From Proteles cristata cristata (lineage: Eukaryota > Chordata > Mammalia > Carnivora > Hyaenidae), in NCBI GenBank assembly GCA_017311185.1, contig JAESUZ010000969.1, positions 186,001 through 250,000 on the forward strand: a DNA stretch of 64,000 nt, in the 5' to 3' direction. Made by a program: the position numbers and the translations under genes. Under the pieces are notes generated by a model. That model made no database searches. It worked only from the letters and a program-made list of their open reading frames with translations, and was not told the DNA's origin. Within the stretch, counting starts at the first letter, position 1; the number at the start of each line of letters is the position of its first letter. This document shows positions 28,331 through 42,235 of this stretch, in pieces.

Positions 28331-30119
28331 AAAAATGCAGATGTATTCTGAAATGTGTAAAAAAGGCTGTTAAGAAAGTTTATTTCATAAATGCATTTCT
28401 GTAGGCTTTTCATGGTTGCTTTGTTCATTTATTTTGCCACTTATTGATCCACTGCATCATTTTTTTGTTACACAGAAGCAAATGATGTTTTCATAGGCAC
28501 ATAACTATGGTATTCCTATCTTAAACTTTGATATTTCAATGGTTAATACTTAATTCTTCTGTGTATTTCTAAGAACTCTTTCTTTCTACAGCATACAAGT
28601 GCCACCACTAAGCATGTATGTCTGCTTTACTTATGATAAATATCAAATAAAAAGACTTAGAATTAAGATGATCTATTACAAATATATATACTTGCTGTGG
28701 TCATAAAGTGTCAGTCTTCTTAAAAATCACAACCCCTAAGAAACATTTTGCTGTTGAATTTCCTCAGCAACATTGGAACAGTCACGAAGGTATATTTACA
28801 TAATGAGTGAGTTCATTTTATATGTGTGTGAGTGAATAGCAAAGGACATTTTTAATAAGTATGAACTCTTAAGAGGCTTATATGATTTCTCTTTACCAAG
28901 TTAAAGAATGACTTAAGTTCTGAGTCCCCCACCTTGTTTCAAAAAGTGTTTAATTTGTGAGGAATTCACATTTTAGCTGCTTTGGCCCCTTATAAATATT
29001 TTTGGAGAAAAAAACTATTGCAACCTGAGGTTTTTGTTTCTTCTGTTCCACAAAGAATCAAGAAATATAAAATCTTATTATATATAAAAATATGTGTGTT
29101 TTTATTGAATAATACTTATCCTTTTATTTAGCCTGGATGATTTGCATGGTTTTATACCTTTTGATTACTAACATAGAGCTTGTTTTGGTTCCTAATACTT
29201 AAGCTTCTTATCCTATGGTTTTATATGTGTGTTTATATATGACCCAGACAGAATAGATTATTCACAGAAATTAAATAGAATCTTCTTCAACACAAATGTA
29301 TAACTATTTTCCTAAATTAGGGTTATAGTTATTGTCTCCTTTTTCCTACTTCATTCAAAAAAACAAAATAAAACAGTAGTACTACAATAAAAACAAGAAA
29401 ACCTAAACCAAAAAAAAAAAGAATCAAAGAAACACATTCCTCTTTCACCCATTAATCATTTTACAAATCCCACATTTAATTCTTTTATCTTTTATAAACC
29501 TGAATAAAAAGTGAATGGGAAGAAGATGCAGAAAGAAATAAAATGTAAAAAAAACAAGACAGGGAAAAATTATGTGATCATTCCATACTCTTTAAGACTT
29601 CTTTTCAGGAAACCGAAAAAGTAAATAACAGTAAACTAAAAATCTAACATGTTTTTTTCAATTGTCAGTGCTACACTTAGACTGAGTTTAGCCTTTTATC
29701 AGACCATGCATGTATTTTTTTGTTCTGTGTTCTTAGAGTGGACTTCTCAGTTTGGGGAAGAAATGAAGCAGTTAGAAGAAGCACAGTCACAAGTGCTTTG
29801 GGAGAAAATTAAGCATTATCTTTTTAAATTCATAACATTTTAGAATAAACAATTTTGCATGAAATCCATTGATCATAATTTGAATTTCAGTCTAACAGTA
29901 CATTGGATCCTGAATTTTCAGAAATGTAATTACCTTGTAAACTTGACTTGAGAGGTGATGCTGCTGATGTTTACCTCGAGCCTTCAATGGTTGCCCAAAC
30001 ATGATTAAAGCCTTTTTATCATCCATAGTACTATCTGCAAATGTGAAAAGTTAAATATTTGCTTCATTTTCAATGCACTGCACATATTGCATTTTAAAGA
30101 TGTTCTCTCTTAATATGCT

Positions 30120-30240
30120 TTGCACATAAAATATACACAATCACACACATATTCACACATATTCACAAGATACACACATATGTATGCATAACACATACAC
30201 ATGTACACACCCCTAGAAAACACACGCATGCATACATACG
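30120..30240 (+). repeat. CA-rich degenerate microsatellite
   Basis: Irregular acacacat/catacaca units. Confidence 0.75.
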
Positions 30241-31814
30241 CAGTCACCATAAAATACTCTGATAGAAATTTGAGCATTGGCTTGGTAACTTCAAAGACAA
30301 GGGAGCCTTGATTCTTAACATTGTTTTTGGAGTTGAACATGATTTAAACAGAAATGACAATAAAAGAAAAACTTCACCTCACATCTGTAAAGTGTGAAAG
30401 TGGCTTGAGCAATCTTAAACTTTTAAGTCAAAATTTTCAAAGCAGACTTTATAGTTTGAAGAGATTGAGATGGAGAGAAACTCTAGGACATGAAAAGCTA
30501 GAACATTTTCTTTCTCCTTCATTTGTATGGCTATAGCACAAGCAAAATGACAGTGCTGGTTGGAAGAATTTTGGGGTAGGTTAATGAAAGTGTTTGAAGT
30601 TTCTTAAAGTATCTAAACATAAGGTTTTAACACTAAAACATAAGCAGTAAAGAGATTATATTACTTTAACCCTTCAGAATCCGAGTTATGTTTAAATTCA
30701 TACACCTTTATCTTAAAATATATTTGTACATATGCACTTAAACCAAACATAAACAAGAGAAACTAAAGTCATAATCAATTTTCCAAAACAAAGTATATTT
30801 ATTTTTCAAATTATCATTGTTAGAAATCCAAACAATAGAAACATGGAAAAAGAATATGTAATTTTTATTTATAGATATATAGATGATTAAGTATATCTCT
30901 TCACATAGAAATGGTATTATAATAGATTTAAATGCTGTTCAGCCATCTGTCTCTATTTAATATGTTGTAAGCATCTTCCATGCAGCATTTTACCTTATTG
31001 TTTTAAAAAGATGCATATAAATACATTTATTGACTAAGTGCCATATTAATCGTAATTATATATATATTTACATTATTAGTACTGCCATAACATGAATCTT
31101 AGGTCAGAAAGCATGTGCAATGTTCAGTTATTTCCTTAATACTTAGAAGTGGGATTCCTGTGTAAATGAGACTACATGTGATAAATTTTGGTTCACTTTT
31201 CTACATCATCTTTCAAAAATGCTAGGTCAGTTTATACTTCTACACAATGTTTGACAGAGAATATCTTCCACTACTCTTTATTACACTGGATATTATCTAT
31301 GGTTTTTAATTTTGGTGATCTGAAATATGAAAAAGAGGTTGTTTAAATTTATATTTTTTGGCTGACATCAAACCTCTTTTTATATGTTAACTGAGCATTT
31401 CAATTTTCTTCTCTTGTAAATTAGTCAGTCATGAGCTTTATTTATTTTCAACTGAGAGTTGACCTTTTCCCTTTGGATTTGAAAGACCTCATCACAAATT
31501 AAATATATTAATTTTTTTATCTCTTGAATGTATTCCCTCTCATAGGTAATTTTAAAAAATTGCCTTTTGATAAACATTTTATGTTTTTATCTAGTTAAGT
31601 GGTTAGATTGTTTATTTTTTCTTTTTATGTTTATGATCCTGGCCTTGTCTTTGTCTTTTATTTCTAGTATTTTAAATACTAGTTTGAAATTTCTAATGCA
31701 TCTAGCAGTTTTGGTGTAACATGGCTTTCTTAAATAATTGATTAGGATACTGATCAAACATAATTTACTGAATAATTCTTCTCTCCATCACTGATCTTAG
31801 GTGTCTGTAATATA

Positions 31815-31990
31815 TGTTTTTATTATTTTAGAGAAGTCAGGGGAGATGGGCAGAGGGAGAGGAGCAGAGGGAGAGAGACAATCTTAAGTAGGCTTCCACG
31901 TGGGCTCGATCTCACAATTCTGAAATCATGACCTGAGCTAAAATCAAAAGTCAGATACTCAAACAAACAACTGAGCCACCCAGACGCCCT
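31815..31990 (-). mobile_element. CAN-SINE, antisense, old and shortened
   Basis: Reverse SINE with a GA-rich body and an end actgagccacccagacgccc; an internal part is lost compared with full-length copies. Confidence 0.85.
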
Positions 31991-32074
31991 TGCAGTATTT
32001 CAGCTAAATAGCAAAACAGGGCCAGGCTCTATCTCTTGATCTATATAGTTAAATTTCATCTTTACTACTACCTT

Positions 32075-32225
32075 AGAAAGTATAATTATCCTTATTTTTC
32101 AGATGAATACACAGATGCTCATAAAGTTGAATAATATTCCCATTGTTTGAAACTGTTAAAAATCATAGTCAGGATTTGAACCCAGCATCTTTCTAATTTC
32201 GGAATCTGTGCTCTCCATTTCACCT
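32075..32225 (-). repeat. MIR relic, antisense
   Basis: Contains tatccttatttttcagatga, atagtcaggatttgaaccca and gaatctgtgctctccatttc, the reverse of a MIR. Confidence 0.6.
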
Positions 32226-32296
32226 TGATTTTCCCCCAAATAAAGAGAAATAATTGATTTTCATAAGAAAACCTGAATTCCTGAAATGTACCCAAT

Positions 32297-32505
32297 GCAG
32301 CATAATGTTTAGGAGCACACTCTAGTACAAAATGGTCTGGGTTTTAATCCCAAGAAAACTATTTATTAGATGTTTGGTCTTTGGTAAACTAAACATTTCT
32401 GAACCTCAGTTTTATCATTTGGATATGGGGTTATTAATAGTACTGACTTCACTGAATCCCTGGTTCAAAGCAAGTGCTATATATATGTGTTAGGTATTAT
32501 TATAC
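32297..32505 (+). repeat. MIR relic, sense
   Basis: A near full-length MIR: gcagcataatgtttaggagc, ggtctgggttttaatccca, gaacctcagttttatcattt, caagtgctatatatatg. Confidence 0.65.
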
Positions 32506-33469
32506 AATTATATTTTCTTACTAAATATTGATTATATAGTATATGCATACATACAAATATATAGTGTAAACAAGGAATATTTAACTTTTTATTTAATGAA
32601 ACATTTCTTCTTGGGGGAAAAATAAAGGAGGGAGAAGTATCAAGGTCCTTCTTTTTTTAGGCAGAAGAAAAATTCACATTATCAAGGTGGTGTGCAAGTA
32701 TGCAAGTAGCACATAAACCACTGGTAAATATGGAAGAAATAAGAGTGGCTATTACTAGAAGCCTAGATGTTGAGGAATTTAAAAATGACCTCTTGAGATC
32801 TTAAGTGGATTAAAAAATGTCTATACTTGAGACTCCTCTAAATGGTTTTTCTCTTTACTCCTATAATTAAAACATTATAAAATCAGCTTTATATATTAGA
32901 GACTTTGTGATTTATAAATATATCCACAAAATATTAATTTTAGTTTAGTGTTTCAAGAGGTAAATATTTGGTGATGAGGAGTGGATTTTTGGACAAAGAA
33001 TATAAAAGGAATAGAAATTTCTACATTTATCTATGATTCTTCTTTACATTTATCTATGATTTTGATGTTCCTGAAATGTGATAGTTAAAAAATTATCTTC
33101 ATTGGTCTTGAATATAAAATATAAGGGAATAGTGAAACTAGAGTCAATTGTTACCTGAATGGCAACATTATCCAAATTTATGAGTCCCTGAATGTACAGA
33201 ATTTAATCAGGGCAAAGAATTAATAAGTAAGGAATAAAGGGTATTTAACACTGGTGGAGAATAATACAGTGTTTGCTTAACATATTATTTTGTTTTATCC
33301 TGGTGACAGTGACAATAACTACAAAATAGTAAGCATTTTAGGTTTTATAACATCATAAGTAATGTTGACTTTCTATAAAATCACAATTGCATTGGTGTCA
33401 TCATCACATCTAATGTAGTTGTATATTATAGAAAAATTAATTTCTATTATAAATTGAGGTTTACCTTGG

Positions 33470-33620
33470 TTTTGTTTAATGTTTATTTATTTTGAGAGGG
33501 GGGAGGGTAAGAGAGAGAGGGAGAGAGAGAATCCCAAACAGACTCTGTGCTCAGCGCAGAGCCCTACCTACACTGTGAGATCATGACCTGAGCTGAAGTC
33601 AAGAGCCACCCAGGTGCCCG
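33470..33620 (-). mobile_element. CAN-SINE, antisense, internally deleted
   Basis: Reverse SINE, about 150 bp, ending agagccacccaggtgccc. Duplicated flank GGTTTACCTTG (33459-33469) and GATGTTTACCTTG (33621-33633). Confidence 0.87.
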
Positions 33621-34234
33621 GATGTTTACCTTGTTTTAAGAAAATTTTGCTAAGATGGCAGATTTTCTTATTTTCTTTCAGTACCCTATTTTTGCCTTTC
33701 ATTTATGCACTCCAAGCCCAGCCCATACTATCTTGGGTAAATATACATTTCCTGGCAAAGGCGACCAGCTTGGAGAATTGTACTATGGGCATCACAGCCA
33801 ATGTTCACTGGGAAATTAATCAAGCTTGCCACAGTGTTCAGTAAAACAGTGCAGTATAAAACTTATAGTGTGTAGCTTAGGACGTAGTGAAGTCATTGTT
33901 CTTCTAAGTAATCAGAAGAAAGAAAATCTTAATTGTACTTCTAAGATTTTTTTAAGTTACTAAAGAAATACATTAATACACTCTTCTTTGTAAAAAATGC
34001 AAATAAGAGTTTCTTACTGTATTTGAAATAGCACAATATCTAATTACTAACAATGCTATAAATTGTTCTTTGTGTTCTTATTAAAAGGGTAATAAGCAGT
34101 TGTAATTTCAAAAATGATGCTCCTTCTGTTTTGTAAACCAGAAATTCTGAAAGAATGGAAGGCCTCTGAACAACAAAAACCAGGATGACTGTGGGCTTCA
34201 GTGTTTATCACAGAGGGCAACTGTGACTCATTGC

Positions 34235-34910
34235 TAGATCAGAAGCTAGGAAATTTTAAAGCAGCAGCTTTTAATTATTAAAAATGCAGAAGTCTGTACC
34301 TCAGTTTCCAGAGATTGTTGTTTAGATAATGTTGTGGCTTATACTGTATGTCCCCAAAAGATGTGTTAAAGTCCTAATTAGCCTGTGAATGTGGTCTTAT
34401 TTGGAGATAGGGTCTTTGTAGATGTAATTAAGATGTAAATTAAAATGCAGTTATAAGGAAGTGGAATGGGACCTTAATCCAATATGACCCAAGCCTGTAT
34501 AAGAAAAGGAGAGATGCAGAGATAGCCACAGTTAGGAGAACACCACATGCAGGCATATACATGCATTGAGAGGGAAAAATCCAAGTGATGGCAGAAGCTG
34601 ACACTGCAGTTATCCAGCTGTATGTCTAGGAACACCAAGGATTGCTTTCTGTCGACAGAAGCTAGGGAAGAGGCAAAGAACAGATTCTCCCTCTGAGCCC
34701 CCAAGAAGGAACCAGCTTGCCATCATTTTTATTTTGAAATCCGGGACTGGGAGAATAAATTTCTGTTATTTTAAGCCACTCATTTTGTGGCATTTTGTTA
34801 CACCAGCCCTACAAAGCAAACACATACAGTGGTTTGAGGCCCAGGATTCTGCATTTTTAACACATATCAGATCATTCTGTGTCTGGGGGAAATCATTTGA
34901 GAAACTACTC
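34235..34910. mobile_element. MER20/MER5-like hAT fragment split by an LTR
   Basis: The left part 34235-34325 (ttaaaaatgcagaagtctgt, acctcag) and right part 34830-34910 (tttgaggcccaggattctg, tcatttgagaaactact) look like the two halves of one hAT-type MER element separated by the LTR at 34330-34829. Confidence 0.5.
34330..34829 (+). mobile_element. Solitary MaLR-type (MLT1/MST-like) LTR relic
   Basis: About 500 bp with the landmarks of mammalian-apparent LTR-retrotransposon LTRs: gtccccaaaagatgtgttaa, cttatttggagatagggtct, ccttaatccaatatgaccc, agattctccctctgagcc, and the AATAAA end (gagaataaatttctgttatt) followed by cattttgtggcattttgtta. No internal region is attached. Subfamily not assigned. 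Confidence 0.75.
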
Positions 34911-37226
34911 AGTCACACACCCCATCATTCTCCCTATTATTCTGTAGTGAGAAATATAATTAAAAACCTATTGTCCTGGTAATTCATTCTTCTTGTGAGG
35001 GTTTATTTCCTCAAAAAGAATATATGATAGGAAAATTCACAGTTGAGTAACTTAAAACTATATATTTAATAAAAATTTTGGGAGACAAAGATAAATAATG
35101 AACTTTAAAAGGCATCTTATGGTGTTCTTTTTTTTTTTTCGCTTTTAGTAAGATGATATGCTCAATAAAACAAGGGAATATTTAATAATAGTTTACAAAC
35201 TAATTGAATAATTATAGTACAATATATTGTACTATCAAATTTTATGTATTTGAGAATTTCAACAAAACACTTAGAAATTTATTTTGCTTTTACAGTCAAT
35301 GTGCCCTCTGAGAGGTACTTTATAATGTGCTCAATGTTCTAAGAATGTCCAAAGACTTTCTAATATTTTGTCACTATTGTAACTGCTGCCTGTTGTCTTT
35401 CCCACTGGAATTTCCTTCCCAGGTCCCATCAAGTCAGAGATATAGTAACTAGAACACTTAAGATTAAACAAAGTTTTGGGTCATGTCTGTTCAACCTATT
35501 CAATATGGTGAGTGGGTGTCTTACCAATTATTCTCCCACTACTATTCCTCCTAACTTTTCTAGTTTTAACTCATTCTACAGTATTCTACTGCAATACAGT
35601 TTTATGATGACCCTCTTTCCAAGAGAACTTCTGAGCTCCAGAACTCTAAGAGACTAAATTTGTGGAGTTTAAGTGATTAAATTTTGTTATTTATTACAAT
35701 AGCAAAAAGAAACTAATCCAGTGCTCTTTTAATGAAAAAAAAAGCCCAACTCAAATTATTTTAGGCAAAATAAGAAAGAGTATGTGGAAACCAAAAGAAA
35801 CCAGGTCTAGTTATACTTATATTAGACAAAATAGAATTTAGGTGAAAAAAAAAAAGCAGCAAGAGACAATGATCGTCATTATATAATGAAAGAGTGGTGA
35901 ATTCACCTAGAGGATATAGCATTTGTAAATATATATGCAACCCACAAGAGAGCATCTGAACAGATCTGAAGGGATCAATCACTAACAATATAATCATGGC
36001 AGGGGACTTTAATGCTCCACTTCCAATGATCATCCATACATAAACTAAGGACTTGAACTATAAAGAAATAAGGAAACATTGGATTTGAACTATACTTTAG
36101 ACCTACTGGATCTAAAAGACATATACAGAACATTCCATCCAACAGCAGCATAATATATATCATTGTAAGCACATATGGAATATTCGTCAGGATATGTGAC
36201 ATTTCAGATCACTAAACAAGTCTTAGAAAATTTTAAAAGACTAGTCATGCCAATTTATCTTTTATGACCATAATAGTATGTAACTAGGAATCAGTAACAG
36301 GAGGAAAGACGGAAAATCCACAAATATGTAGAAATTAAACAGCACACTACTTAAAAACTGATTGGTCCTTAAATGATTAAAAGATAAATAAATAAATACC
36401 TTAAGCAAAAATGGAAACACACCATACTAAACTAACGCACCAAAACAAGTAGTAAGAGAGAAGTTTATAGCAATAAATACTTACACTTACAAAAAGAAAG
36501 GAAAAGGAAGAACTCAAATAAAAACTTAATTTTATACCACAGGAGTTAAAAAGACAAGAAAAAACAAAGTCCAAAGTTGACAGAAGGAAGGATATAATGG
36601 ATCAGAATGGAAATACATGAAATAGAGAATAGAAAAACAATAGAAAGGATTAATGAAATGAGCAGTGTTTTTTTCTTAAGATAAAAATTGGCAAACTTTT
36701 CTGCTACACTTACCAAGATATAAAGAGAGAGGACTCAGATAATATTAGAAATGAAAGAGGAGACATTGCAACCGATACCACAGAAATACAAAGGATCATT
36801 AAAGTATTACAATGAACAATTATATGGCAACAAAGTAGGCAACATAGAAAAAAATGGACAGATTACTAAAACTGTACAACCTACCAAGTTTGAATCATGA
36901 AAAAAACATGATCTCAACAGTCATTTACAGAGATGGAATCAGTAATCAAAAACCTCCCATCATAGAAAAGCCCAGCTTTATTTATTATTTTATAGTTTTA
37001 TTGGTGAGTTCTACCAAATATTTAAAGAAGAGTTTATACCAATACTTTTCCAACTCTTCCAAAAAAATTATAGAGAAGGGCACACTCCCAAATTCATTTA
37101 CAAGGCCAGCATTGTCTGGATACCAAAGCCAGATAAGGACACTATAAGAAAGGAAAATTACAAACTAATATCCTTGATAAATACAAATACAAAAATTCTC
37201 TAACAAATATCGGAAAACTTAACTTG

Positions 37227-37290
37227 GGAGCACCTGGGTGGCTCAGTTGGTTAAGTGTCCAACTTCAGCTCGGGTCATGATATCACAATT
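37227..37290 (+). mobile_element. CAN-SINE head only, truncated at its 3' side
   Basis: About 64 bp of a SINE head (gggagcacctgggtggctca ... tcatgatatcacaattt) followed at once by L1 sequence (ccaaactctctaccaaaatt). No tail or duplication is present. Confidence 0.85.
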
Positions 37291-37980
37291 TCCAAACTCT
37301 CTACCAAAATTCCAATGGCATTTTTTCCAGAAATAGAAAAAAATAATCCAGAATACCTATGGAACTGCAAAAAATTCTGAATAGCCAAATCAGTCTTATG
37401 AAAGAGCAAAGATAGAGGCTTCAGATCTCCTGATTTAAACTATATTACAAAGCCATAGTAATTGAAACAGTGTGGTACTGGCCCAAAAACATATACATAG
37501 ACCAATGAAACAGAATCAAGAGCCCCAAATAAACCCATACATATATAGTCAATTAATATTTGATAAAAGGGACAACAATATTCAATGAGGGAAAGAATAG
37601 TCTCCTTAATAAATTATGTTGGGAAAACTGAATATTCACATGCAAAAGAATGAAATAAGATGCCTACTTTATACTGCTTACAAAAATTAACTGATAATGC
37701 ATTAAGGACTTAAACATAAGGCCTGAAAACAATATATTCCTAGAAGAAAGCATAGGAGGTGATAAGCTCCTTTACAGTGGTCTTGGCACTGATTTTATGA
37801 GTATCATACCAAAAGCAGAAGCAATGAAAGCAAAAATTAACAAGTGGGATTACATCAAAAATGGGAGAAAACATTTGCAAATCATGTATCTGATTAAGGT
37901 GTTAATATATAAATTATGTAAGAAACTCATACAACTCAACAGAAAGCTGTAAACTTTCCTATTTAAAATTGGGCAGAGGA

Positions 37981-38195
37981 GGGGCACTTGTGTGGCTTAG
38001 TCAGTTATGCGTCTGACTTCGGCTCAGGTCATGATCTCACAGTTTGTGGGTTCAAGCCCCACATCAGGCTCTGTGCTGACAGCTAGCTCAGAGCCTGGAG
38101 CCTGTTCAGTTTGTGTCTCCCTCTCTCTCTGACTGTCCCCTGCTCACACACTCTCTCTCTCATAGAAATATATATGAGAAATAAATAAAAGTGGG
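37981..38195 (+). mobile_element. CAN-SINE inside LINE-1
   Basis: Sense, full length: ggggcacttgtgtggcttag, tgctgacagctagctcagag and a catagaaatatatatgaga tail. L1 text continues on both sides (aaaattgggcagagga; gaattgaagtgacatttctc). Confidence 0.92.
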
Positions 38196-38959
38196 AAGAA
38201 GAATTGAAGTGACATTTCTCCAAAAAAGGTGTACAAATGGCTAAGAAGGACATAAAAACAGGTGTTCAATATCACTAAGCATCATGGAAATGCAGATTGA
38301 AATCACACATCACACATGCTAAAATAAGGCAAGTTACAACAAATTATGGTGAGGATGTGGAGAAAAGGAAACTGTTGTATAATAGGAAATTAAATTTGTG
38401 TGGCTACTATGGAAAACAGTATGGAGGTTCCTCAAAAATTAAAAAGAGAACTACCATATGATCCAGCATTCCCATTTTTAGGAATATATCCAAATAAAAT
38501 CAAATCAAGATCTCAAAAAGATATCTGCATGCCCATGTCCATTGCAGTATTATTCAGGCATAAAAAATAATGAAATCTTACCATTTGCAATGATGTGGCT
38601 AGATCCAAAGTGTATTATGCTAAGAAAAACAAGTCAGTTAGAGACAGACAGATGCCATATGATATCACTCATTTGTGGAATTTAAGAAACAAAACAAATG
38701 AATATGGTGGGCAGGAAGAGAGGCAAACCAGGAAACAGACTCTTCCCTACAGAGAAAAAACTGAGGGTTGCTGGGGGGGAGGGGACAGGGAATGGGTTAA
38801 ATAGGTGGTGGGGATTAAGGAGGGCACTTGTGATGAGCACCATGTGTTGTATATAAGTGATGAATCACTAAATTCTACATCTGGAACTAACATTACACTG
38901 TGTGTTAACAAATTGGAATTTAAATAAAAATTTGGAGGAGGAAAAAAAAATCCTTACTC

Positions 38960-39525
38960 TGCTGTTTAAAACCTTCCAACAGCTTCCCAAAACTCTTTGT
39001 ACAAAGCAGAAAATCTTGTAAATGGCCTCTAGATCCTACATAATCTGGCCCTTGTATATCTCACTAGCTCATCAGGTACCACTTTCCCACTCTGCTCATG
39101 TCCAGCCTATTCTCTAAAATCACTGATCTTATTCCCTGCTCAGTCTTTCTTGGCTGTAGTTGTGATTCTCAATTTCCTGAAGCCCTCTTTGCTTTAATAA
39201 TTCCTATGTATTCTTCTCATCTCAGTTTCTTATTCCTCCTTATGTGGGTAGACCTAATGCGACCTACCAATTAGGTTAGGACAAGTGCTATATTCTCTTA
39301 GTATGTCCTCTCTCTCTCTTTCTCTCTCTCTCCCTTTCTCTTGGTCTTTCTGCCTGTCTCTCAATGATTATTTATCTAATGCTTGTCTCCTCAAATAGAC
39401 TATAAGCTGTAGATAAAAGAATATGTATTTTATTTCATGTTTTCATCATATCCTCATTTCTTAGCAGTGTCTAGCATAAAGTAAGTAGTTTAAAAGCAGA
39501 TAGTTTTAGAAGTGAATACATGAAT
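38960..39525 (+). repeat. L2 3' fragment
   Basis: Contains typical L2 phrases: aaaccttccaacagcttccc, tcctacataatctggccctt, atagactataagctgtaga and agcagtgtctagcataaagt near the end. A CT tract lies at 39306-39342. Confidence 0.65.
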
Positions 39526-39594
39526 ATACTTGTTATATTTTCAAATTTCTCTTAAGTAATTTATTGAGGACTTAGTTTAGATAAGTAATCCTGT

Positions 39595-39770
39595 GAATAT
39601 GCTAATATGAAGTCTATTCTTCATTACAACCCTGAAAGGGAGATATTATCATTCACTTTACAGATGAGGAACATGTAGATAATTGCCGGAAGCTACATGG
39701 CTAGGCATAGAGTAAAGATTTGAAACTATGCTGGTCTGATCACAAAACTGAGCTACTATAACTAAATCAT
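39595..39770 (-). repeat. MIR relic, antisense
   Basis: Contains gggagatattatcattcact, ttacagatgaggaacatgt and gaagctacatggctaggcat, the reverse of a MIR core. Confidence 0.6.
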
Positions 39771-40955
39771 GTCTGTAAGCCTTAAAAAAAAAGGATTAAT
39801 GGTATCTGTTCAAATTTATTTCAAATACAAACCATACCTCTCTATATAGTAAGTAATGCAAACAGCATAGATGGTTTTGTACAATGAAAGAAAATATATT
39901 TTCACTACATTTGTGCCTATACACAGGTATTCTATTTCAATATTTTGAGCTAATCTATTTACTTGAACAAATGCAACACAATAGCAAGAACCATTATTTA
40001 AACTTGCATCTATTTTAATGAAAACAAGTTCAATACTCTATATAAAGGTTGAAATACTAGGCACATTATTATATCTCCACATTTTTAACACTCAGGTACA
40101 ATTCAGATGAGATCAAGAAAAATCTATTTTATAGCTTCCAGAGAAAACACAGAGGAAGTTAAAGGTTGCCTAATAACTACATTTCTAAAATTTCTTTAGA
40201 GAGACTTGTAATGGCCTTTTGAACTTTTAAGCCACTGAATAAGTCTTCTACTCCTTCCCCATGTGACTATTACTCTGGGAGGTCAGCAAATTGTTGAATT
40301 CTGGGTGCTGATCGAAAGTTCTTTTCTCTAAAGAATTTCAAAGAAGAAGCTTCCTTGGCCTTTTGTTCTATGCTGCATGAAGACACTTCTCTTTGTTTCA
40401 CTCTGGAGAAAATGATCAACCCAGCCTTCAATACCATCATCTAGTGGTCTGGAAAAAAAAGAAAAAAAAATGAATTGTTGTTTTCTGTTTGTTATCACTT
40501 TCCTCCAATAGATAACTTAGTGTTTTCTGATCCAAAACTGTTCTGAAATTGAGGATCTAAAAATTGAAAGAAAGGGAGGCATTGGGTAGTCGAAAAGAGG
40601 TTAGGAGCTTCAGTGAAGCTAAAACTCTCCTCTCCTTATAATTCAAAGCATGCAACAGAAAATCAAAGCAGGCAGCTTTTACCCGTCCACATATTAAAGA
40701 GTCTATCTCTCTTGGGAGAAAAAAGGAGAAGGGACAAAAGTGTGAGGCTTTCAAACCTGAAAAAAAATGAGTAAAAGTTGGCGAAATAGATAAAAAGTTG
40801 ATAAGATATCATGAAATTGACAGTAACTAGGGGGCACTAATGGCTTTGTCAACATTCTAAAGGAAGAAATCGAAAATGTCTTTGAGAGACTTAGAAGTTG
40901 GCAAATTTTAAGCCTTGATTTTATTTCCTATCAGGATTTGAAAGTGATGAAAGCA

Positions 40956-41177
40956 GGGAGGCCTGGGTGGCTTGGTTGGTTATTTGTCCGACTTCGGCTC
41001 AGATCATGATCTCACAGCTCGTGAGTTTGAGCTCCGAGTTGGGCTCTGTGCTGACAGCTTGGATCTTGGAGCCTGCTACAGATTCTGTGTCTCCCTCTCT
41101 CTCTGCCCATCCCCAGCTTGCATTCTGTCTCTGTTTCTCTCTCTCAAAAATAAGTAAACATTAAAAAGGAAAAAAAA
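40956..41177 (+). mobile_element. CAN-SINE
   Basis: Sense, full length, with a cttggttggttatttgtccg head variant. The exact 16-bp duplication GAAAGTGATGAAAGCA is at 40940-40955 and 41178-41193. Confidence 0.95.
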
Positions 41178-42035
41178 GAAAGTGATGAAAGCAAAGAGCC
41201 AGATTCATGACAGTGCAATGTGATTTTCTATGTACTCTGCTTGAATTTACAAGTTGCTTTTATGATGTAACTTTTTTTCATATTTAGGATTTATTCAAAT
41301 TCAACGTATATTAGAATTGTATATAAATGTATACATGTTGCAGAATATGAAACTCTATTAATAACTTAAAATTGTTGAATGATTATAAAAATGGATATTA
41401 TGACTTTATATTAGTTGATATCATAGATCTTTTGCTTCTTTATAACTCTATGAAATAGAATTTGATCTTACACATTTATGTTCAATGAGCTTAACTGAAC
41501 CAGTTTTTAATCTCCTTACATATATATTAGTGCAAGTCACATATATGTGTAAGTTTCAGCCATATGAAACCTATGTAAAGAGTCCATTTCAACTGACATT
41601 TAATTTGTACAGTGAGAGAACCCTCTTACTCTGCATTATAAATAAGTAAGAAAGAAGGAACTCTTGCTATTAGTTCAAAATCAATATAACAGATAAACTG
41701 TCAGCCTTTTCCAAGTAGAACATAAAATCATTCAAGTTTTGAAGTTTTGAAGAGTATCCACATGATATGAAGAAAAAAAAATACTTACAATATATGGTAT
41801 TCAATTTAATTTTTATTACCTAGAGAAACCATAATTAAGCAAAGTCCACAAATTTTATGAGGTACCTAAAATAATAATATGTTTGAGAAGAGGAATAATA
41901 TTGGCTACATAGGAAAACATTCTATTCAGTCTCTGTTCTTTCAGACTATTTTTAAAAATTACATTTATGTATTATTTAGAATTTTAACTATAAAGTAAAT
42001 AAATTGAAACATAATAGAAGGAGATATACTTTTTA

Positions 42036-42235
42036 AAGTTTATTTATTTTGAGAGGGAGAGCTTCCACACACAAACAGCAGAGTGGCAGAGAGAGAAAGA
42101 GAGAGAGAATTCCAAGCACGCTTCACACTATTGGCATGGAGTCCTAGGTGAGAATTAATCCCATGAATCATGAGATCATGACCTCGGCCAAAATTGAGTC
42201 AGATGCTCAATCAACTGAGCCACCCAGATGCCCCA
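42036..42235 (-). mobile_element. CAN-SINE, antisense
   Basis: Reverse SINE ending ctgagccacccagatgcccc. Duplication AAGGAGATATACTTTTTA (42018-42035) and AAGGAGCTATACTTTTTA (42236-42253), one mismatch in 18. Confidence 0.94.

Larger units (their letters stand above)
35780..38950 (+). mobile_element. LINE-1 (old, decayed ORF2 and 3' end) with SINE insertions
   Basis: Sense L1 carrying a decayed ORF2: ttagacaaaatagaatttag near 35825, ggagacattgcaaccgatac near 36760, aaaattccaatggcattttt near 37305, accatatgatccagcattcc near 38452. The 3' UTR text is gagggcacttgtgatgagca near 38821. Frame is broken many times. It is interrupted by a partial SINE head (37227-37290) and a full SINE (37981-38195). 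It ends near 38950 in an A-rich tail. Confidence 0.9.
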
